DNA of 64,000 nucleotides. It comes from Pedobacter cryophilus. GTDB taxonomy: Bacteria > Bacteroidota > Bacteroidia > Sphingobacteriales > Sphingobacteriaceae. The stretch covers positions 372,012 through 436,011 of the forward strand of contig NZ_SWBP01000003.1 of the NCBI RefSeq assembly GCF_005116455.1, read 5' to 3'. Positions 25,625 to 36,287 of the stretch are shown piece after piece (position 1 is the first letter of the stretch; the number at the start of each line of letters is the position of its first letter). Made by a program: the position numbers and the translations under genes. Below the pieces are notes generated by a model. It made no database searches, was not told the origin of the DNA, and saw only the letters and a program-made list of their open reading frames with translations.

Positions 25625-26680
25625 ATGAGGAAAGCAGCAGTTATTACTTTAATTAGTTTTTTAGTTTTACTTTTTCAATTTTGTGCTGATAAAGACAGCG
25701 CTATTCCTACCACAAATGGAACTTCTCTATCTTTACCATCCAATACTTTAAATTATTTAGTAAGCTATCCTACTCATGTTCAAAATGCATTAACGGCAAC
25801 TGATAATACTCCAGCTAACAATCAAATCACAAATGATGGCGCAACATTAGGAAGAGTGTTATTTTACGATACGCAACTGAGTGCAAATAATACCATTAGT
25901 TGTGGAAGCTGTCATCAACAAAATAAAAATTTTGATGATCTAATTCCATTAAGTAAAGGTTTTGAAGGCGGTTTAACTGATAGAAAATCTATGCCTTTAA
26001 TGAATGTGAGATTCTACAGAAATGGTAGAATGTTTTGGGATGAGAGATCAAGAACTTTAGAAGCACAAGTTTTACAGCCTATTCAAAATCATGTAGAAAT
26101 GGGTTTAACTTTAGCTCAATTAGAAAGTAAGGTGAAGGCATTAGACTATTACCCCGCTCTTTTTCTAAAAGCTTTTGGTAATACCACTATAGATTCGGTT
26201 AAAATATCCAGAGCACTTTCTCAGTTTGTGAGAAGTATTGTGACTTACCAATCTAAATATGACAAAGTAAAACAAGGTACTGAAGCATTTAGTAATGCCG
26301 AAGCTATTGGAGAGCAATTATTTTTGAATGCTGGCGCACCAAATACTTGTGCAAGTTGCCACACTCCGCCAATGTTTATTACCAGTGACCCTGCTAGAGG
26401 ATTTGCATTACAAGATATTAACGATGCGGGAATTAATAATCAAAATAGATTTAAGTCTCCTTCACTAAGAAATATAAGTACCCGTACCAATTTATTTCAT
26501 AACGGGAGCATTGCCAATTTACAAGCCATGCTTACTTCTGGCGCACCAGGAAGTGGCACAGGTCCAATTCCGTTACATGCTGTTGCCCCACAAGATATTC
26601 AGAATATGTTAGCTTTTTTAAATACTTTAACTGATCAAACCATTCTTACAGAAGAAAAATTCTCTAATCCGTTTAAATAA
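25625..26680 (+). CDS. Di-haem cytochrome c peroxidase, lipoprotein
   Basis: 351 residues. The N terminus (LISFLVLLFQFCADKDS) has a lipobox-like cysteine near residue 20, so it is probably membrane-anchored in the periplasm. Two c-type haem motifs are present: CGSCH near residue 95 and CASCH near residue 240. Between and after them are blocks typical of the MauG/CcpA family (NGRMFWDERSRTLEAQVLQPI; FKSPSLRNISTRTNLFHNG). It reduces hydrogen peroxide with electrons from small cytochromes. A weak convergent hairpin follows. Confidence 0.93.
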   Translation: MRKAAVITLISFLVLLFQFCADKDSAIPTTNGTSLSLPSNTLNYLVSYPTHVQNALTATDNTPANNQITNDGATLGRVLFYDTQLSANNTISCGSCHQQNKNFDDLIPLSKGFEGGLTDRKSMPLMNVRFYRNGRMFWDERSRTLEAQVLQPIQNHVEMGLTLAQLESKVKALDYYPALFLKAFGNTTIDSVKISRALSQFVRSIVTYQSKYDKVKQGTEAFSNAEAIGEQLFLNAGAPNTCASCHTPPMFITSDPARGFALQDINDAGINNQNRFKSPSLRNISTRTNLFHNGSIANLQAMLTSGAPGSGTGPIPLHAVAPQDIQNMLAFLNTLTDQTILTEEKFSNPFK

Positions 26681-26713
26681 AAACCACAAATTAAGCTTGG
26701 CAATTTAATTAAG

Positions 26714-26735
26714 CTTTTAACCAATCAGTTAAAAG
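26714..26735. terminator. Weak bidirectional hairpin between convergent genes
   Basis: Perfect inverted repeat CTTTTAAC / GTTAAAAG with a 6-base loop, between the peroxidase and queuosine transporter stops. It has only short T runs, so termination is uncertain. Confidence 0.4.
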
Positions 26736-26756
26736 TTTAATTAATATAAAAATTTA

Positions 26757-27527
26757 CTACCCTTTAGCCGAATTTTCTGTTAAGCTTAAGGCTAATTCTT
26801 TCCCTAAATATTTATCAATAATGGCATGTATAAAATACAATACTGGTGTCATAGATAAAGCGATGATAAACTTATAAGTGTAGTTTACCAAGCCAATAGC
26901 AGCCACCATTTGCCAGCTCCAGTTAAACTGGGGGTTAATATAAAAAGCAATAAAAATAACAACAAAACTATCTATCAATTGAGAAACTAAGGTAGAACCT
27001 GTGGCTCTTAACCAAAGCTTTTTCTCTCCTGTTATTTTTTTAATACTATGAAATATCCTTACATCAGCAATTTGCCCAATTAAAAATGCAGTAATAGAAC
27101 CAACTATAATCCACATTCCTTGACCAAAAACACCTTTAAAGGCATTATTCATATTTAAGTTTGTACCATTTACTGTTTGGTTAATCCAAAAATCGGCAGG
27201 AACCAGTTTTATACTAAAACCAACCACAATAAATGCAAATACAATTAGAATGGCGGCTAAATAAGAAAGAAATTTCACGCCCTTAACACCATAATATTCA
27301 TTTATAATATCGGTCATGATAAATACAATTGGCCACGTAACCACACCGGCCGACATGTTGAAAGATAAACCCTCCACACCAAATAAGTTAATATCGAATT
27401 TACTTAAACCCAATGATTCTTCTACCGAGAATATTTTTACGCCAATAAATTCGGCAAGGATGGCATTTGCAATTAAAAAACATCCTAATACAATAAACAA
27501 TTTACTTTCTTTAGATTGATGGCTCAT
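26757..27527 (-). CDS. yhhQ: Queuosine precursor transporter (YhhQ/VUT family)
   Basis: 256 residues with six to seven membrane helices. Characteristic segments are FLIANAILAEFIGVKIF near the start, WPIVFIMTDIINEYYGVKGVKFLSYLAA, ADVRIFHSIKKITG, WLRATGSTLVSQLIDSFVVIFIAF and NYTYKFIIALSMTPVLYF, as in the YhhQ family that imports queuine or pre-Q bases. No queuosine biosynthesis gene and no recognisable preQ1 riboswitch lies beside it. Divergent from the aminotransferase. Confidence 0.9.
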   Translation of the reverse strand: MSHQSKESKLFIVLGCFLIANAILAEFIGVKIFSVEESLGLSKFDINLFGVEGLSFNMSAGVVTWPIVFIMTDIINEYYGVKGVKFLSYLAAILIVFAFIVVGFSIKLVPADFWINQTVNGTNLNMNNAFKGVFGQGMWIIVGSITAFLIGQIADVRIFHSIKKITGEKKLWLRATGSTLVSQLIDSFVVIFIAFYINPQFNWSWQMVAAIGLVNYTYKFIIALSMTPVLYFIHAIIDKYLGKELALSLTENSAKG

Positions 27528-27660
27528 ATATATTTGAATGGATTATATAAAATAAATCATAATTTAATATTGGCTCATTTTTAGACAATTATTTAATCAG
27601 ATAGTTTTTTTATGCGTTAAAAATAATTCTATTTCAAGTAAAATTATCAAATTAGTCCCT

Positions 27661-28806
27661 ATGATTAATCTCTCTTCTAAATTACCTAAAATTTCAAACT
27701 CCATTTTTTCTGTAATGAGTGCTTTAGCTGATGAATATCAAGCTATTAACTTATCTCAGGGGTTTCCAAATTTTGCAGTTGATGCGGCCTTGATAGAACT
27801 TGTAAATGCAGAAATGAAAAATGGAAATAACCAATATGCCCCCATGCCTGGTATTTTTAGCTTACGCAAAAGTTTATCAACTAAAATCTCCAACCTTCAT
27901 CAAGCTTACTACTCGCCAGATACAGAAATTACCATTACAGCTGGTGGAACTCAGGCCATTTTTACGGCAATAGCGGCTATCATTCAACCCAATGATGAAG
28001 CGGTGATTTTTGAACCTGCTTATGATTGTTACGCCCCTACCATAAAAGCTTTTGGCGGCTTAGTAAAATCTTATGAAATGCAGCCTCCTTTTTATGATAT
28101 AGATTGGGACATGATTAAAAAATTAATTACAGTAAATACCAAATTGATTGTAATTAATTCGCCACACAACCCTACCGGAAAAATTTTAAAGCAAGAAGAT
28201 ATTGATCAACTCATAAAAATTACTAAAAACACTGATATCGTTATCATTAGTGATGAAGTTTACGAACATATTATTTTTGATAATGAAAAGCATTTAAGCC
28301 TGGCCCAGTTTCCCGAATTAAAAGAAAGAACTTTTATTACCGCCAGTTTTGGGAAACTATTTCATGCTACCGGGTGGAAAGTTGGCTATTGTGCAGCTCC
28401 AGAATTTTTAATGACTGAGTTTAGAAAGATTCACCAATTTCAAATTTTTAGTGTGAATACCCCTATTCAATTTGCCTTTAATGAATATTTAAAAAACCCA
28501 GAAACCTATTTGGAACTCGCTGCTTTTTATCAGAAAAAAAGAGATTTTTTTGCTTCTTTACTTAAACAAACAAGATTTACCCTTTTGCCTTGCAAAGGTT
28601 CTTATTTTCAAAATGTGAGTTATGAAAATATATCTGATGAAAAAGACGTTGAGTTAGCTATGAGATTAGTAAAGGAGCATAAAGTAGCCAGCATTCCAAA
28701 TTCTTCTTTTTACACTAAAAATTCTGATTATAAAACGCTAAGATTTTGTTTTGCCAAAGAAGAAGAAACACTAGAAAAAGCAGCAAGCTTTTTGAGTAAA
28801 GTTTAA
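27661..28806 (+). CDS. Methionine/glutamine-type PLP aminotransferase
   Basis: 381 residues, class I/II aminotransferase. Seen: INLSQGFPNF at the N terminus, INSPHNPTGK, the SDEVYEHI Asp/Tyr pair, and the PLP-lysine in TASFGKLFHATGWKVGYC. The block order and SQGFPNF opening match YbdL/kynurenine aminotransferase-like enzymes that use methionine or glutamine. The next gene is an omega-amidase, which fits: glutamine transamination yields 2-oxoglutaramate that the amidase hydrolyses, as in methionine salvage. Confidence 0.9.
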   Translation: MINLSSKLPKISNSIFSVMSALADEYQAINLSQGFPNFAVDAALIELVNAEMKNGNNQYAPMPGIFSLRKSLSTKISNLHQAYYSPDTEITITAGGTQAIFTAIAAIIQPNDEAVIFEPAYDCYAPTIKAFGGLVKSYEMQPPFYDIDWDMIKKLITVNTKLIVINSPHNPTGKILKQEDIDQLIKITKNTDIVIISDEVYEHIIFDNEKHLSLAQFPELKERTFITASFGKLFHATGWKVGYCAAPEFLMTEFRKIHQFQIFSVNTPIQFAFNEYLKNPETYLELAAFYQKKRDFFASLLKQTRFTLLPCKGSYFQNVSYENISDEKDVELAMRLVKEHKVASIPNSSFYTKNSDYKTLRFCFAKEEETLEKAASFLSKV

Positions 28807-28881
28807 TTTTTGACAAGAGCTCATCATAATTTTAAATAACCTTTTTCATTAAATTCGTATAATAAACCTAAGACAATATTT

Positions 28882-29670
28882 ATGATCATGGATCATTTAA
28901 AAGTAACTCTTTTACAAGCCTATTTATTTTGGGAAAACATTGATAAAAATCTTCAAAATATTGGATTAAAATTATCAACTATAAGAGAAAAAACAGATCT
29001 GATTATTCTTCCAGAAATGTTTAATACAGGTTTTACAATGAATGCCGCCGCACTTGCCGAAGAAATGGATGGAAAAACAATGCAGTGGATGAAAGACAAA
29101 GCATTTAAACATGATGCGGTAATTACAGGCTCCTTAATTATTAAAGAAAAGGGAAACTTTTATAACCGATTAATTTGGATGAGACCCGACGGAACTTACC
29201 AAAAATATGATAAAAAGCACCTTTTTACATTAGCCGGAGAAGATAAAATTTATACCAGCGGATCAGAAAAGTTAATTGTAGAATTAAACGGTTGGAAAAT
29301 TATGCCGGTAATTTGTTATGATTTAAGGTTTCCGGTTTGGCTAAGAAATCATGATGATTTGTATGATTTATTGTTAGTAGTTGCCAATTGGCCCGAGAAA
29401 AGAGCACATCATTGGAGAACGTTAATTCCTGCCAGAGCAGTTGAAAATCAGTCGTACATTATTGCTTTAAATAGAGTTGGACATGATGGAAATGAAATAT
29501 ACTACAGCGGCGATACCACCTGCATAGATCCGCAAGGAAAAGTAGTGTATTACAAAAGAGATGAAGAAGATACTTACACATTTACCATTCACAAAAATGA
29601 AGTTATTAAAACAAGAAATGAAATGCCTTTTTTGAATGATGCAGATGATTTTAAATTATTAGACTCCTAA
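28882..29670 (+). CDS. Omega-amidase (nitrilase family, Nit2/YafV-like)
   Basis: 262 residues with the nitrilase triad visible: Glu in LIILPEMFNTGF (near residue 42), Lys in YDKKHLFTLAGEDK (near 112) and Cys in MPVICYDLRFPVWLRN (near 147). The wording fits the YafV/Nit2 group, which hydrolyses 2-oxoglutaramate and 2-oxosuccinamate. It follows the aminotransferase by 75 bases on the same strand. Two Met codons are available at the start (28882 and 28888); I keep the first. Confidence 0.88.
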   Translation: MIMDHLKVTLLQAYLFWENIDKNLQNIGLKLSTIREKTDLIILPEMFNTGFTMNAAALAEEMDGKTMQWMKDKAFKHDAVITGSLIIKEKGNFYNRLIWMRPDGTYQKYDKKHLFTLAGEDKIYTSGSEKLIVELNGWKIMPVICYDLRFPVWLRNHDDLYDLLLVVANWPEKRAHHWRTLIPARAVENQSYIIALNRVGHDGNEIYYSGDTTCIDPQGKVVYYKRDEEDTYTFTIHKNEVIKTRNEMPFLNDADDFKLLDS

Positions 29671-29851
29671 AATTCAAAAAGTTTTCTATCGAAGAAATAG
29701 CATTAATAACCTTTGAAATTAGTTTTTATGTAATTAAAGATTGTAGAAGCCTGTTTTTGATTAAATTGGCCTCGCTGCTATTCAAATAAAAACCCAATAG
29801 AATTATTCTTTACACTTTCATCTAATGTACATCAACTTAAAAAACAAAATT

Positions 29852-29859
29852 TATCTTTG
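29852..29859 (+). promoter_or_regulatory. -7 promoter box (TATCTTTG) of the PBP1A gene
   Basis: Matches TAnnTTTG, 70 bases upstream of the start codon. No convincing -33 TTG. Confidence 0.4.
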
Positions 29860-29929
29860 TTGTTAGCGATAACATTAATTAAACCAAACAAGCCTACTTG
29901 TTTTTTCATTATCCTTTACATATTTACAA

Positions 29930-32371
29930 ATGTTTAAAGAAATAAAATACAAACCATTAAGATTTTTAAGTATTCTTTTTTTCTTTCTTATCATTTTTAT
30001 TTGTGCCGTAGAACTTAATTTTTTATGGCTTTTTGGCTTTTCGCCCAGTAAAAAAGATATTAAATTTCCTTCTTTAAGTGTATCCTCAGAAGTGTATACC
30101 GCTGATAGCGTTTTAATAGGAAAATACTATCGTGAAAACAGAACACCTGTTAATTTTAATGAAATTGACAGTACTGTAATAAACGCTTTAGTAGCTACAG
30201 AAGATATTAGATTTTACAAACACTCTGGGGTAGATTTATACTCGGTAGTATCTGGCTTAATTTCTACCGCACAAGGAGATAAAAGAGGTGCAAGTACCAT
30301 CACTCAGCAATTAGCTAAAAATTTATACCGAACAAGATTAAATAAATCACAAGGTTTTATTAAACATGTACCAGTATTAAGAACACTGGTTTCTAAATTT
30401 AGAGAATGGTTAACAGCTTATAAATTAGAATCTAATTATTCTAAAAATGACATCATTACTATGTACCTCAATACCGTTCCTTTTGGAAACAACTCTTACG
30501 GGATTAATACGGCAGCTAAACATTATTTTAATAAAACAACATCCAAATTAAAGATAGAAGAATCGGCTCTTTTGGTCGGAATGTTAAAGGCTACTTCGAC
30601 CTATAATCCTATAAAAAATCCAGAAAAAGCATTAGAAAGACGTAATACGGTACTTTCTCAGATGAAAAAGTACAATTATATTAATGATAATCAATATCAA
30701 AAAACTATTGCAAAACCTTTAAAATTAGATTTAGGTAATAATAACGAAGGTAGTGATGGCGATTCGTACCTAAGAAGTGCGGTAGCAAAATGGTTAGAGA
30801 AATGGTGTGAAGAAAATAATTATGACTTGTATGAAGATGGGTTGAAAATTTATACAACCATAGATTCTAAACTTCAAAAATATGCAGAAGAAGCCGTTCA
30901 GGAACAAATGAAAACGCTTCAAAAAAGATTTGATAATGTTTGGGGCGATGAAGAACCTTGGAGAGATTCTGAAGGAAATATCATTGAAAACTTTTTAGAA
31001 AATAACCTTAAAAAATTACCTTGGTATGCCGCCCTTGAACGTAAATATCAAGATCAGCCTGATTCTTTAGTTGCCTTTTTAAACAAGCCTAAAAGAATGA
31101 ATGTTTTTTCTTGGGATGGAGATAAAAAAGTAGAATTTTCTACCATTGATTCTATAAAGTATTATGCCAAAACTTTAAATACCGGGATGATGACTTTAGA
31201 TCCATTTAATGGAAAAATTAAAGTTTGGGTAGGTGGAGATGATCATAAATATTTTAAATATGACCACGTAAATCAATCAAAAAGGCAAGCAGGATCTACA
31301 TTTAAGCCTTTTGCTTATTTAGCAGCTTTAGAAAGCGGAATGAATCCATGTGATAAATTTACCGATAAGCCCGTATCTATTAGTTATAAAGTGGGTAATG
31401 GAACAGAGGTTTGGGAACCAAAAAATGCTGATTTTAACTTCTCTTACAGAGAAATGTCTTTACGATGGGCAATGGGAAAATCTGTTAATTCTATTACTGC
31501 TCAAATTACCGAAAAAGTAGGCTGGGATAAAGTTGTAGAATTTGCGCACAAATGTGGTATCGAAAGTAAGCTTTTGTCCGTACCGTCTGTAAGCTTAGGT
31601 CCAAATGATGTTTCAGTTTATGAAATGGTAAGAGCGTATGGTACATTTTTAAATAAAGGAAAAAAAGTTGATCCTATTTTAGTAGAAAAGATTGCAGATA
31701 TAGATGGCAATATTATTGAGGAGTTTACAGCAAAACATACTGAAGTATTAAGCAAAGAAATTGCTTGGTTGATGCTTTATATGTTTAGAGGAGGCATGGA
31801 AGAGCCAGGCGGAACCTCTCAGGCGTTATGGGAATGGGATTTATGGAAAAAAAATAATCAAATTGGGGGTAAAACAGGTACTTCGTCGGATTATGTAGAC
31901 GGTTGGTATATGGGCATTACAAAAGATTTAGTTACTGGAGTTTGGGTAGGTGCAGATGATAGAAGCGTTCACTTTAAAACTTCGCAAACAGGAGAAGGAT
32001 CTAGAACTGCGCTACCAATATTTGCTAAGTTTATGGAAAAAGTGTACAAAGATCCATCAACAGGAATAACCTTAGGCCCTTTTCCAAAACCAGATGTTGA
32101 AATTACCAAAACTTATATTTGTCCAACAGTTAGATACGAAGCTGACACTTTAACAACTGATAGTTTGTTAACAGATTCTATCTTCACAGAACAAATAGAA
32201 GATCCAACGGTTCAACCAGAAATAAAAGAGAATAAGCCATCTGTAGAAGCCACAGATCCAAAAAAAGAAAAAAGTAATACACCAGATCCATCACCAGGTA
32301 CTATAGTTAATAAAGAATTAAGCAAGCAAGAAGAACGAAAACTAAAAAGAGAAAAAAATAAAGGAAATTAA
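29930..32371 (+). CDS. Penicillin-binding protein 1A (class A, bifunctional)
   Basis: 813 residues. One N-terminal membrane helix (about 11-32). The GT51 glycosyltransferase has ATEDIRFYKHSGVD, GASTITQQLAKNLY and LNTVPFG. The transpeptidase has Ser456 in AGSTFKPFAY (SxxK), SVN near residue 523 and KTGTSSDYVDGWYMG. It polymerises and cross-links peptidoglycan at the outer face of the inner membrane. The C-terminal 80 residues are a low-complexity Pro/Lys/Glu/Thr tail. The next gene encodes an outer-membrane TolB-like protein, 112 bases downstream. Confidence 0.95.
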   Translation: MFKEIKYKPLRFLSILFFFLIIFICAVELNFLWLFGFSPSKKDIKFPSLSVSSEVYTADSVLIGKYYRENRTPVNFNEIDSTVINALVATEDIRFYKHSGVDLYSVVSGLISTAQGDKRGASTITQQLAKNLYRTRLNKSQGFIKHVPVLRTLVSKFREWLTAYKLESNYSKNDIITMYLNTVPFGNNSYGINTAAKHYFNKTTSKLKIEESALLVGMLKATSTYNPIKNPEKALERRNTVLSQMKKYNYINDNQYQKTIAKPLKLDLGNNNEGSDGDSYLRSAVAKWLEKWCEENNYDLYEDGLKIYTTIDSKLQKYAEEAVQEQMKTLQKRFDNVWGDEEPWRDSEGNIIENFLENNLKKLPWYAALERKYQDQPDSLVAFLNKPKRMNVFSWDGDKKVEFSTIDSIKYYAKTLNTGMMTLDPFNGKIKVWVGGDDHKYFKYDHVNQSKRQAGSTFKPFAYLAALESGMNPCDKFTDKPVSISYKVGNGTEVWEPKNADFNFSYREMSLRWAMGKSVNSITAQITEKVGWDKVVEFAHKCGIESKLLSVPSVSLGPNDVSVYEMVRAYGTFLNKGKKVDPILVEKIADIDGNIIEEFTAKHTEVLSKEIAWLMLYMFRGGMEEPGGTSQALWEWDLWKKNNQIGGKTGTSSDYVDGWYMGITKDLVTGVWVGADDRSVHFKTSQTGEGSRTALPIFAKFMEKVYKDPSTGITLGPFPKPDVEITKTYICPTVRYEADTLTTDSLLTDSIFTEQIEDPTVQPEIKENKPSVEATDPKKEKSNTPDPSPGTIVNKELSKQEERKLKREKNKGN

Positions 32372-32483
32372 GTATTAGGTAAGAGATTAAGCGCAACAAA
32401 TCATCTTAATGTAATTCTTAATTAACAAAAAAATTGTTTTCTTATTTTTTCGTAATTATGATAAAGTCCAAACAAACGCACAT

Positions 32484-35400
32484 ATGAAAAGTAGTTTATT
32501 TTCCAATAATAGGTCTATCCAATTGATTCGCTTATTGTTTATACTAGTCATCTCATTGGTTTCATTAAATACCCAAGCTCAGTATTTTGGACAAAATAAG
32601 GTGAGGTATAAAAACCTGAAATTTAAAGTTTATGAAACTCCTCATTTTCAGTTATATTATTATACTAAAAATGATAGTGTGGTAAAAAACTTTGCAAAAG
32701 AAAGTGAAGCTTGGTACGCTTTGCATCAACAAATTTTTAGAGATACTTTTAAAAAGCCCAACCCTATTATACTTTATGGTAACTCCCCAGAATTTCAACA
32801 AACCACTACCATAAGTGGCGAAATTGGAGTAGGAACCGGTGGGAAGGATTAAAGAATAGAGTGGTGATGCCTTTGCAAGAAATAAATGGGCAAACAAGGC
32901 ATGTACTAGGACATGAATTGGTTCACGCATTTCAGTATCATTCTCTTATTGAGGGGGATTCTACTCAACTAGAAAACATAGGAAATTTACCTTTATGGAT
33001 GATTGAAGGGATGGCCGAATATTTATCTTTAGGAAAAGTAGATGCTAATACCGCTATGTGGATGCGAGATGCGGTATTAAACAAAGACATTCCAACGCTT
33101 AAAGATTTAACCACCAACAGTAAGTATTTTCCATACAGATATGGACAAGCCTTTTGGTCATTCATTGGTTCTACTTATGGCGATACTACCATTTTTCCGT
33201 TTTTTAAATCAACAGCCAAATATGGTTATGAAATGGCTATCAGAAGAACTTTTGGTTATGATGACAAAACCTTATCTAGTTTATGGAAAAGTTCTTTAGA
33301 AAACGCTTACCTACCCTACTTAAAAGATACCACACAAACTCCAATAGGAACTTTAATAGTTGATGAAACTAATGGAGGTGAAATGAATGTGGCACCTGCA
33401 ATTAGTCCTGATGGCAGGTATTTAGCCTATTTATCCGAAAGAGATGTTTTTTCAATTGATTTATATTTAGCTGATGCCGAGACTGGGAAAATCATCCGAA
33501 AACTGACCTCAAAAATCAGCAATTCTCATATTGATGAATTTAATTTCATAGAATCTGCTGGCGCATGGTCACCAGATAGCCGACAATTTGCATTTAGTGT
33601 AATTAGTGAAGGCCGAAATAAATTAATTATTGTAGATGTAGAAAATGGCAAAACAGTTTTAGAAAAAGACATGGGAAAGGTAGAGCAATTTAGCAACCTT
33701 ACTTGGTCTCCTGATGGAGAAAACATTGCTTTTTCGGGCTTAAAAGATGGACAAAATGATTTATTTAGCTATAATATCACTACTTCAGAGATTAAACAAT
33801 TAACAAATGACGCTTATACAGATTATCAACCTTCTTATTCTTTAGATGGAAAAAAAATCGTTTTTTCTAGCGATAGAGCAAGTCAAAAAAGTGAATCAAT
33901 TACTGCTGCCATTCCAATGGGGATGGCTGTTTTAGATTTAACAACCAATACCATCAAAAACATAAGTGTTTTTCCGGGTGCTAACAATTTCAATCCTGTT
34001 TTTGCATCTAAAGATTCTAAAATTTATTTCCTTTCTAATAAAGATGGATTTAGAAATTTATACCGATATGATTTAGCAGACGGAAAAGTAGAGCAGCTTA
34101 CAGATTACTTTACCGGTATTAGTGGAATTACAGAAAACTCCCCTGCTTTAAGTATTTCAAACAATGATGATATTCTTTATTCTTATTACAGATCTCAAAA
34201 ATACACCTTGTATAATGCTAAGGTTAAAGAATTTAAACCTAAAGTTGTTGACCCAGAGTTTGTAGATTTTGCAGCAGCCACACTTCCTCCACCAAAATCT
34301 GTGGGAGTGAACATTGTAAATAAAAATTTAGAAAACTTTTTAGCTTATGATGATTTACCTTTGGATTCTATTAAAACTGTTCCATTTAAATCAAAATTTA
34401 AATTAGATTATATTGCTAATAATGGCGCAGGAGTTTCTACCAGCAGGTTTGGAACAGGTTTATCTGGTGGTGTACAAGCCATATTTAGTGATATTTTAAG
34501 TAGAGATCAAATATTTGCTTCTGCTGCCGTAAACGGAGAAATTTATGACTTTGGAGCACAAATTGCCTATGTAAACCAACAAAGCAGATGGAATTGGGGT
34601 GGCTCTTTATCGCACATTCCTTATCAGTTTGGAACTTACGGCATACAAAACACCGACTTAAATACTGCTCAGGGCACAATACCTACTGTAGAAGAATTTT
34701 ATGATATCATCAGAATATTTGAAGAATCGGCTCAAGCTTTTACTTCTTACCCATTTTCTAAAATAACCAGAGCAGAGTTTGGTGCGGGTGTTTCTAGTTA
34801 CTCTTATAGAATAGATAGATACAGTACTTACTATGATCGTTCTACATTTTTCCCAATCTATCAAGACAGAAGAAAAGTATCTACTACAGAATATGCACAA
34901 ACTGCTGGATACAATTTAGACCCTTACACTATTTTCCAAATAAATACAGCTTTGGTTGGTGATAATTCTTTTTCTGGAGTTGCTTCGCCACTTAATGGAT
35001 ACAGATACAGAATAGGAATTGAACAATACTTTGGAACTTTCCAATATACTGCACCAACTGTAGATTTAAGGAAATATGTAAGAGTTAAGCCGGTTACTTT
35101 TGCAGGTAGAATTTATAGCTATGGCCGTTTTGGAAATGTGAATAACCAACAACTTTTTCCAATTTTTATTGGCTATCCGTATTTAATTAGAGGTTATGAA
35201 GCAAATAGTTTTTATAACAACAGCGGAAGCACCAATTCATCATCAAACGGATTTACCATAGATCAGTTAATTGGAAATAGATTAGCAGTAGTCAATTTTG
35301 AAGTGAGGTTGCCATTTACTGGTCCAAAAAAATTATCGGTTGTAGAATCTAAATTTTTATTCTCTGAAGTCAATTTATTTTTTGACGCTGGTTTAGCTTG

Positions 35401-35632
35401 GGATAAAGGCGATAAAATTGATTTAAGCAAAAAATCACCGGCACAAATTGGAACAAATAATAATGGATTTCCAATTTATGAAAGTGTGAGAGTTCCGGCA
35501 TTAAGTGCTGGTATTTCTACCAGAGTTAACGTATTTGGCTATTTTGTATTGGAGCCATATTTGGCATTTCCTTTTAACCGAACAGATGTAAGCAAGCCAG
35601 TATTTGGTTTAGCTTTTTCTCCGGGTTGGTAA
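32484..35632 (+). pseudogene. TolB-like propeller / surface-antigen barrel protein, interrupted by a frameshift
   Basis: Two frames complete one protein of about 1050 residues. The first part (32484-32852) has a signal peptide ending NTQAQ and runs to GEIGVGTGG, where the frame breaks. The second frame resumes at once with GLKNRVVMPLQ and ends at 35632. It holds a zinc-protease-like HELVHAFQYH followed by a Glu in WMIEGMAEYLS. Next is a series of WD40/TolB-type PD40 repeats (ISPDGRYLAYLS, WSPDSRQFAFS, WSPDGENIAFSG, YSLDGKKIVFSSDR), then a C-terminal D15-like outer-membrane barrel (YPYLIRGYEANSFY to the final Trp). Homologues usually read GVGTGGVTEGLKNRV, so 7 bases appear to be missing near 32840. 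It could be a real lesion or a sequencing error. Confidence 0.8.
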
Positions 35633-35703
35633 GTGTAAGGTTTATGATATTTAAAAGACTAATAGTTTAAAACTTAACTTTATAAAACAACGTTTATTAA
35701 AAC

Positions 35704-36210
35704 ATGAAAAAGATATTCATATTATTAGCAATATTTACGGTTTCAACTTTTGCGGCTTGCAGTCAAACTTCAAAAAACGGCTCAACTAACCAGCTTGTAA
35801 ATGCAAGAAAAGAGAAATTTCCCATTACAAAATCAGAAGAGGAATGGAAAAAAATTCTAAGTCCTGTAGCATTTGAGGTTATGGTTAAAGAAGGTACCGA
35901 ACCTCCTTTTAAAAACCCTTATCATAACAACCACAAAAAAGGTATTTATGTAAGTGCGGCAACCGGAGAACCTTTATTTAGTTCAGAAGATAAATTTGAT
36001 TCGGGTACAGGATGGCCAAGTTTTACTAAACCACTTAACGATAAAGGAGTAATTTGGATAAAAGATACTTCTTATGGAATGACAAGAGATGAAGTTGTGG
36101 AAGCAAAAACAGGATTACATTTAGGTCATGTATTTAATGATGGTCCTGCCCCTACTGGTTTAAGATATTGCATTAATTCGGCAGCTTTAAAATTTATAGA
36201 ATCTAAATAA
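35704..36210 (+). CDS. msrB: Peptide-methionine (R)-S-oxide reductase, lipoprotein
   Basis: 168 residues. Lipoprotein signal with lipobox FAAC (Cys19), so it is an envelope enzyme. The MsrB fold is clear: FPITKSEEEWKKILSP, DSGTGWPSFTKPL, LHLGHVFNDGPAPTGLRYCINSAALKF, with the catalytic Cys in RYCIN. The structural zinc CxxC pairs of most MsrB proteins are absent (SAATGEPLF replaces CxxCGxPLF), as in zinc-free members. It repairs oxidised methionine in exported proteins. A terminator follows. Confidence 0.93.
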   Translation: MKKIFILLAIFTVSTFAACSQTSKNGSTNQLVNARKEKFPITKSEEEWKKILSPVAFEVMVKEGTEPPFKNPYHNNHKKGIYVSAATGEPLFSSEDKFDSGTGWPSFTKPLNDKGVIWIKDTSYGMTRDEVVEAKTGLHLGHVFNDGPAPTGLRYCINSAALKFIESK

Positions 36211-36235
36211 ACAGGCTTAGAAACAACCATAAAAA

Positions 36236-36266
36236 AGGCTTCAATAAAATTTATTGAAGCCTTTTT
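36236..36266 (+). terminator. Terminator after msrB (possibly bidirectional)
   Basis: Stem AGGCTTCAATAAA / TTTATTGAAGCCT followed by TTTT. A run of A on the left side lets it serve the convergent GIY-YIG-like gene as well. Confidence 0.85.
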
Positions 36267-36287
36267 GCTTTATGAGCAACACCTTAT

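Noticed and set aside
27528-27660. preQ1 riboswitch before the queuosine precursor transporter gene
   Set aside because: No C-rich loop or H-type pseudoknot could be drawn in the leader; the sequence is AT-rich and unstructured by eye.
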